Assembly (NCBI RefSeq): GCF_048128805.1
Contig: NC_136010.1
Span: forward strand, 29,451,980-29,515,979
From: Centroberyx gerrardi
Taxonomy: Eukaryota; Chordata; Actinopteri; Beryciformes; Berycidae
Length of the DNA: 64,000 bases
Direction: 5' to 3'
This document shows, piece after piece, positions 48,240-64,000 of the stretch. Each line of letters opens with the position of its first letter. Within the stretch, counting starts at the first letter, position 1. The position numbers and the translations under genes are program-made. Under the pieces are notes generated by a model. It saw only the letters and a program-made list of their open reading frames with translations. It ran no database searches and was not told where the DNA came from.

Positions 48240-49787
48240 ATGGAAGTGAAGGTATCTGTGGCTGGCGTCCCACGCGTGGTCTGTGGTGTTACCGAGAAAA
48301 CAACCTGTCAAGAAGTGGTCATAGTGTTGGCTCAAGCCCTCGGTGTGTATGTCAGGGTTTCAACATGCTGACAAATTGATCAGATTTCTGGTTTTGAAAT
48401 GATGACCAAACTGACGACTATACTGACTTCATTCTGTGTAGGTCAGCCAGGACGTTACACATTACGAGAGAAGTTCAAAGACTTTGAGCGGAGCATGATG
48501 CCCAATGAACGCCTTCTGGAGTCGCTTGAGAAGTACGGTCAGCAGGCCAGGGAGGTCCAGCTCACTCTGCTTCACAACGGACCCTCTCTCTGGGAAGGAA
48601 TGAGCAGAGCAAAAGGCGGCAGATACCAGGCTTGCCCGCAGATGAGAAAGAAAGATGCAGGGGCAAGAATGCGGAGGGGTAGTGGGTCACTAAGTTTGCA
48701 GCGGCAAAGCTTGCCACCATTGTCCCGTTTGCGACATGGAGCTGAGCAGCCACCAGAGGACCAGAAAAGACCTAAAAGAAAATCTCTGACACTCATGGAG
48801 GAGGCCTGGGGATGGCTGGAGAGTCTAAGTAAAGGCAAAGTTCACCATTCTGCCTGTGATAAAGAGAGCAGTAAGAAGAGTGATAAAAGGAATCGTAGCT
48901 CCGTGGATGTTTCTGTCACTGTTGACAAGGATACCTCAGCTCCAGGTAGTTTTTTGAGCAGAGTCAGAGGTCAAAAAAGTTTAAAATCAAACTCGGATCA
49001 TCAAACGTCCTGCTGCATGGGAAATCAGACAAGGGATAAGGAAAGCAAACGTTCCAAGAAAACTCCAGGAGCAAAATCTGATCATCTGCCCATTTCAAGC
49101 TGTGCTAAGAAGATTGAAGATGAGAAAAATAGTCTACGAGAAACCATAATGTGCCAACTCACTCGTTTGCAAGATTTACAGGTCCAGATAGAATATGTAG
49201 ACAACCAGATTAGGGAGCTTGAGGGACAACAGAAGGCCAGGAAAGCTGAGCAGGAGGCCCACCAGAAAATTATTGAAGAAGAGACTGAACAGATCCAGTT
49301 TTGGGAGAATGAATTAAAGGCAGAGGAAGGGTATGAGAAAGATTTGCAGCATCAGTTCCTGGAGATGAGGGAGAAGGCTGTTGAGTGCAAAGCCAAATTG
49401 GAGGAGTACAAACGCAAAATGCCAGGGCTTGATTTCTCTGGGGCTCAAAAAGTTGCGCAAGAGGATTCAGAAATGATTCCAAGAAATGGCGGTGCAAATG
49501 CTGCCACTGAGATTCTGACTGTTTCAACTAAGGTCCTCAATCAGCAAAGATCTGATCCAGACGGTGATGTAAATATTGACAGGAAGTTCCCGCCCAGAGA
49601 GGACTCCAATGTTCCTCATGCTCTAGTTCCTCCCAACCAGATAAAGGAACGACGGCCCACAGGGCCCACTGAACTCAGGGAATGGTGGGCACGCTGGTCT
49701 GAAGCCCAAAGCTCCAAATCAGAGACCAGAAGGAAGGTGATGCATCGATCTGAGCTCACAATATATCTGGGCAGTACCAAGGTTTAA
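48240..49787 (+). CDS. N-terminal RASSF protein, RASSF7/RASSF8 type
   Basis: Two coding exons, 48240-48342 and 48442-49787, with a 99-bp GT-AG intron; 482 aa. The ATG follows a CACAG acceptor at 48227, so at least one upstream non-coding exon is expected. Residues 1 to about 85 form the Ras-association (ubiquitin-like) domain: [39 protein letters not shown], and [15 protein letters not shown]. Residues about 85-255 are a basic, low-complexity linker. About 257-361 are a strongly predicted coiled coil ([30 protein letters not shown]). The C-terminus has [17 protein letters not shown]-terminal RASSFs are scaffold proteins tied to microtubules, JNK signalling and adhesion. Family assignment is firm; choice between rassf7, rassf8 and a fish-specific paralogue is not. 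Confidence 0.88.
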
Positions 49788-50635
49788 ATGATGGCAGAGC
49801 AAAGAACCAACACAGGAAATGTCACAAATATAACCAAGTATTATCCATGGCTCATGGTACTACTGTTGCGTGGTAATGATTTAATCATAGTCAGAGGCAT
49901 ATTCCTCACAATGCAAAAACAGACCCTCCTGATTCAACTTGTGTCAAATGATGATACTTTATTTGGTGCATGCCATAGGGCACCACAATAAGCGCTGGGC
50001 TCTGCGTGCCTGCCTAGCCCCAATGAGACTCGATGAGATTGGACATGCAAGCATGTGTATATTTACTGTTGCCCTATTCCACTGCGTAATCACGCATATG
50101 CCCCAAGCACCTGAAGGGCACTAGCACACTTGTTTGTGAACTCCAATTGAAGCATTCATTATAAAGGCGTGGGACTGAAGGTGTTGACTGAGCTTCGCCT
50201 CTAGTATATGGGTCAACCTAACAAATTCACCAGTTACCACAAGTAAGTGACATGTTGCAAATTTTCTTATCTGCATAGGAAGCTTGATCTACTAGGTAAT
50301 GTGTGTTGCTCTTGATGGAGCACTGAGTGTGAAGCAACTTTGCTGTTCTAGACCTTTTTTACCCTTGTGTTTTTCACTGTCTTTTTGTAACTAAATGTGA
50401 TTTAGCTAGATTTTTGCCTAGCTAATTTTTGGTAGTGTGCAGAATATGCCTTTTGCTTGAGTGGTTTTCTTGCCAGTGCACCTACAATGTCATTGGAGTG
50501 CAACAGCATGCACCTAGAATATTATAATCAAGTCAGACAAAGATTTATGTTTTCACACTTGTTTTTTTATGCAGTGTAAGAAATTATATTTACTTGCATG
50601 CTTTTTCTAAAATAAAGAAAACAAGATGTTCATGA
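49788..50635 (+). other. rassf 3' UTR with polyA signal
   Basis: Follows the TAA at 49785-49787. AATAAA at 50611-50616 is a good candidate signal, giving about 850 nt of 3' UTR. No conserved coding within. Confidence 0.5.
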
Positions 50636-51012
50636 TTTTCATAAAACTTTAATTCAATTGTTTCATTCAAGACCATTAACAAAAGTACATAGAACCTCTG
50701 TATGTGGTTCAACTGGAACCCCGTGATCTCCAAAGTTGAAATTAATTTTGACTGTAACTGTGCAGAGGCACAACAGTTCACCCACCAATGTCTCTAGAGC
50801 ACAATAGTAGATATCTTGATTCTTATGCTTTTTTTTTTTTTTTAAACGCAATTATTTCTAATACTTTGTTACCGTTCCCCTTCTTTAAGTTAAATTTGTT
50901 TTGTTATATCTTGAAGTTTGAATCTTTCACTAAGAAAAAAAGCACACATTACATACAGTATATTTCAACCCACAGGTATTTGGGATGCATACCAGTATTA
51001 TTTTCTACTAGG

Positions 51013-51049
51013 AAAAAAAAAAAAAAGAAAGAAAAAAAAAAAAAAAAAG
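51013..51049. repeat. A-rich simple repeat
   Basis: A run of A with two G interruptions between the convergent rassf and csde1 genes. Confidence 0.9.
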
Positions 51050-51129
51050 CCACCCTAAGATTGTTCTGAATATTTTGGCGGTTGGCTGGGGACAGAGGAT
51101 ACATCTAATTTTTTTGTTTTGCTTGTAGT

Positions 51130-52137
51130 TTTTAGGCACCTTATTCTTACTTTATTCATTATTAGCAGATTGAGTTTCAATGAAAAAAAAGCAAAAATAT
51201 GTGCAAGAAAAAAAAAAAAAAAAAAAAAAAAAAAATGTATAAAAGAACTGCGGATACAAGATGCCACAAGGAATTCTGCACCTGGGAAAATTGCTTAAGT
51301 GGAGCATGTGAATACCAAAAAGGTATCTAAAGGCTCCAGATTGGTAAAAGTAAATCCCATTAGATTATCTACTTTGACATTCACATACATCGCACACACA
51401 CACACCATGCTTTCACTTCAGCTCTTGAATAAAGCATTTTAAAAACTGCTCAAAAAACCGAGCAGAGAAGTATCCTCAGTTTAAGCTCGCACATATGAGA
51501 AATATGATCCTCCTTATGGAGGGAACTTCGCTTTGCTTTATGTGTTTTGTAGGAAAGCATACAGTAGTGGAAACTTGACAATGAAACCATGTTAAGTTTC
51601 CATGAGTAAAGGAGCAAAACTATACGGGAAAAAACAAGAGCAGATGCTCAAAATACATGCCAACAATCACACTCATACGCCCACGCAAACTAAAGGACAG
51701 ATTGCAGGTGCAGAATTCCAGACAAAGCAGATTCAAACGATAGGGACAAAGACAGCCACACAACCGTCACTCTGATTTAGAGGGACAGGGCCCTCAAAAA
51801 CAAATACCTCCATTACACACTATAACCAATTCTAGGATACGTCACACACGCACACACTCAGAGATCCCATGTATACTGCAGTGCGGAACTCTGTATCAAG
51901 AACATCATACATGGGAAGCAGGGAACTGTGGAATGAGATAGTTCCCTTGCAGGTGTAGACAGGGACAAAGGTTACACATGCCGATTACTGTATGTGTGCG
52001 CATGTTTTATGTATATGAATTTGTGTGTGTACAAGCATGTGTCAAATCAAAAATCCCTTTTCCCCTGCTGTTGCCCACTGGGATAGAATTCCTTAATTTG
52101 AGCCCACCAACACCAAATGGGGTGGGGGCGATATTGC
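51130..52137 (-). other. csde1: csde1 3' UTR
   Basis: Downstream of the csde1 stop on the minus strand. A minus-strand AATAAA at 51151-51156 would end it near 51130, about 1.0 kb. It includes a 27-bp or longer A run (T run on the transcript) at about 51209-51235. The end is inferred. Confidence 0.5.
51209..51235. repeat. csde1: poly(A) tract (poly(T) on csde1 transcript)
   Basis: Uninterrupted A run near the presumed 3' end of csde1. It is on the antisense strand of the gene, so it is not a retrocopy tail of csde1. Confidence 0.9.
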
Positions 52138-63558
<11,421 letters not shown>

Positions 63559-64000
63559 CTGGGGAAGGGGAGAAGAAAGTGTTAAATGCAGCCCGTAACA
63601 CATCAACATGGAGCAGACAAAAGGATGAAGGCCAGAGTTTAATGCAGCCTCTGATGTCAACCTTTAACAAAAAAACACTTCAAAACATGCAGGCACACAT
63701 CCGGTGAAGGGGAAAAAAAAACAAAAAAAAACACAAACAAAATAAATATCTTTCACAAAGCTCTATTAGAGCCTTCTGGGGCTATCTGGCCATCACCACT
63801 TGTGAATAGAGGTGAGCACAGTTCGACAACGCCTAGATGGAATTTCACCATGATTCAGACCATTCACTTCCAATAAAAGACCAGACTGTATGGTCATTTC
63901 TAGTTTGCTTAGAAGAATCATGCACTAGCCTACATTTCACTCCACTTTGCCATGAGTGATTTTAGTCCCACTAGTCCCCCTGTAAGAACTGACAAAACTT
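63559..64000 (-). other. csde1: upstream intron/5' region of csde1
   Basis: The acceptor CCCCAG directly precedes the start codon, so an upstream non-coding exon must lie further right. I see none in this stretch, which contains an A-rich simple run near 63711-63740. Confidence 0.5.

Overview
The window looks like nuclear chromosomal DNA of a ray-finned (teleost) fish. It holds three multi-exon vertebrate genes with canonical GT-AG introns, all on the minus strand and all with close human counterparts, plus one compact plus-strand gene. The spaces between exons carry fish-style simple repeats, short DNA transposons with clear target-site duplications, and a DIRS-type retrotransposon. The species cannot be named from sequence alone.

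Layout, left to right. 1-4502: a possible last exon of an unidentified plus-strand gene at the left edge, old repeats, and the 3' UTR of dennd2c. 4503-19599 (minus): dennd2c, 18 coding exons, conceptual product 941 aa. 19600-24919: intergenic, no recognised gene. 24920-44280 (minus): ampd1, muscle-type AMP deaminase, 15 coding exons giving 734 aa, plus one or two candidate 9-nt optional mini-exons. A 5.26-kb DIRS element (27300-32557) lies antisense in one ampd1 intron. 44281-48227: intergenic. 48240-49787 (plus): a two-exon N-terminal RASSF gene (RASSF7/8 type, 482 aa). 51.1-63.56 kb (minus): csde1 (UNR), 19 coding exons including a likely 12-nt microexon, 800 aa. Its 5' UTR exon(s) lie to the right of the window.

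The order DENND2C - AMPD1 - CSDE1, all on one strand, matches human 1p13. In human, NRAS sits between AMPD1 and CSDE1. Here I see no RAS gene there; a RASSF gene on the opposite strand occupies the interval. All three large CDS assemblies were built exon by exon from visible splice sites, close in frame, and end in a stop, so the coordinates should be good to the base at most junctions.

The genes do not form a pathway: a Rab GEF (dennd2c), a purine-nucleotide enzyme (ampd1), a coiled-coil RA-domain scaffold (rassf) and an RNA-binding translational regulator (csde1). The most notable non-genic content is the DIRS element with preserved inverted terminal repeats and internal complementary region; a Harbinger-like element that kept a Myb/SANT-like remnant; three hAT-type elements with visible 8-bp duplications; a TTAA-flanked element; and an interstitial telomeric array. 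I found no clearly new biological system.
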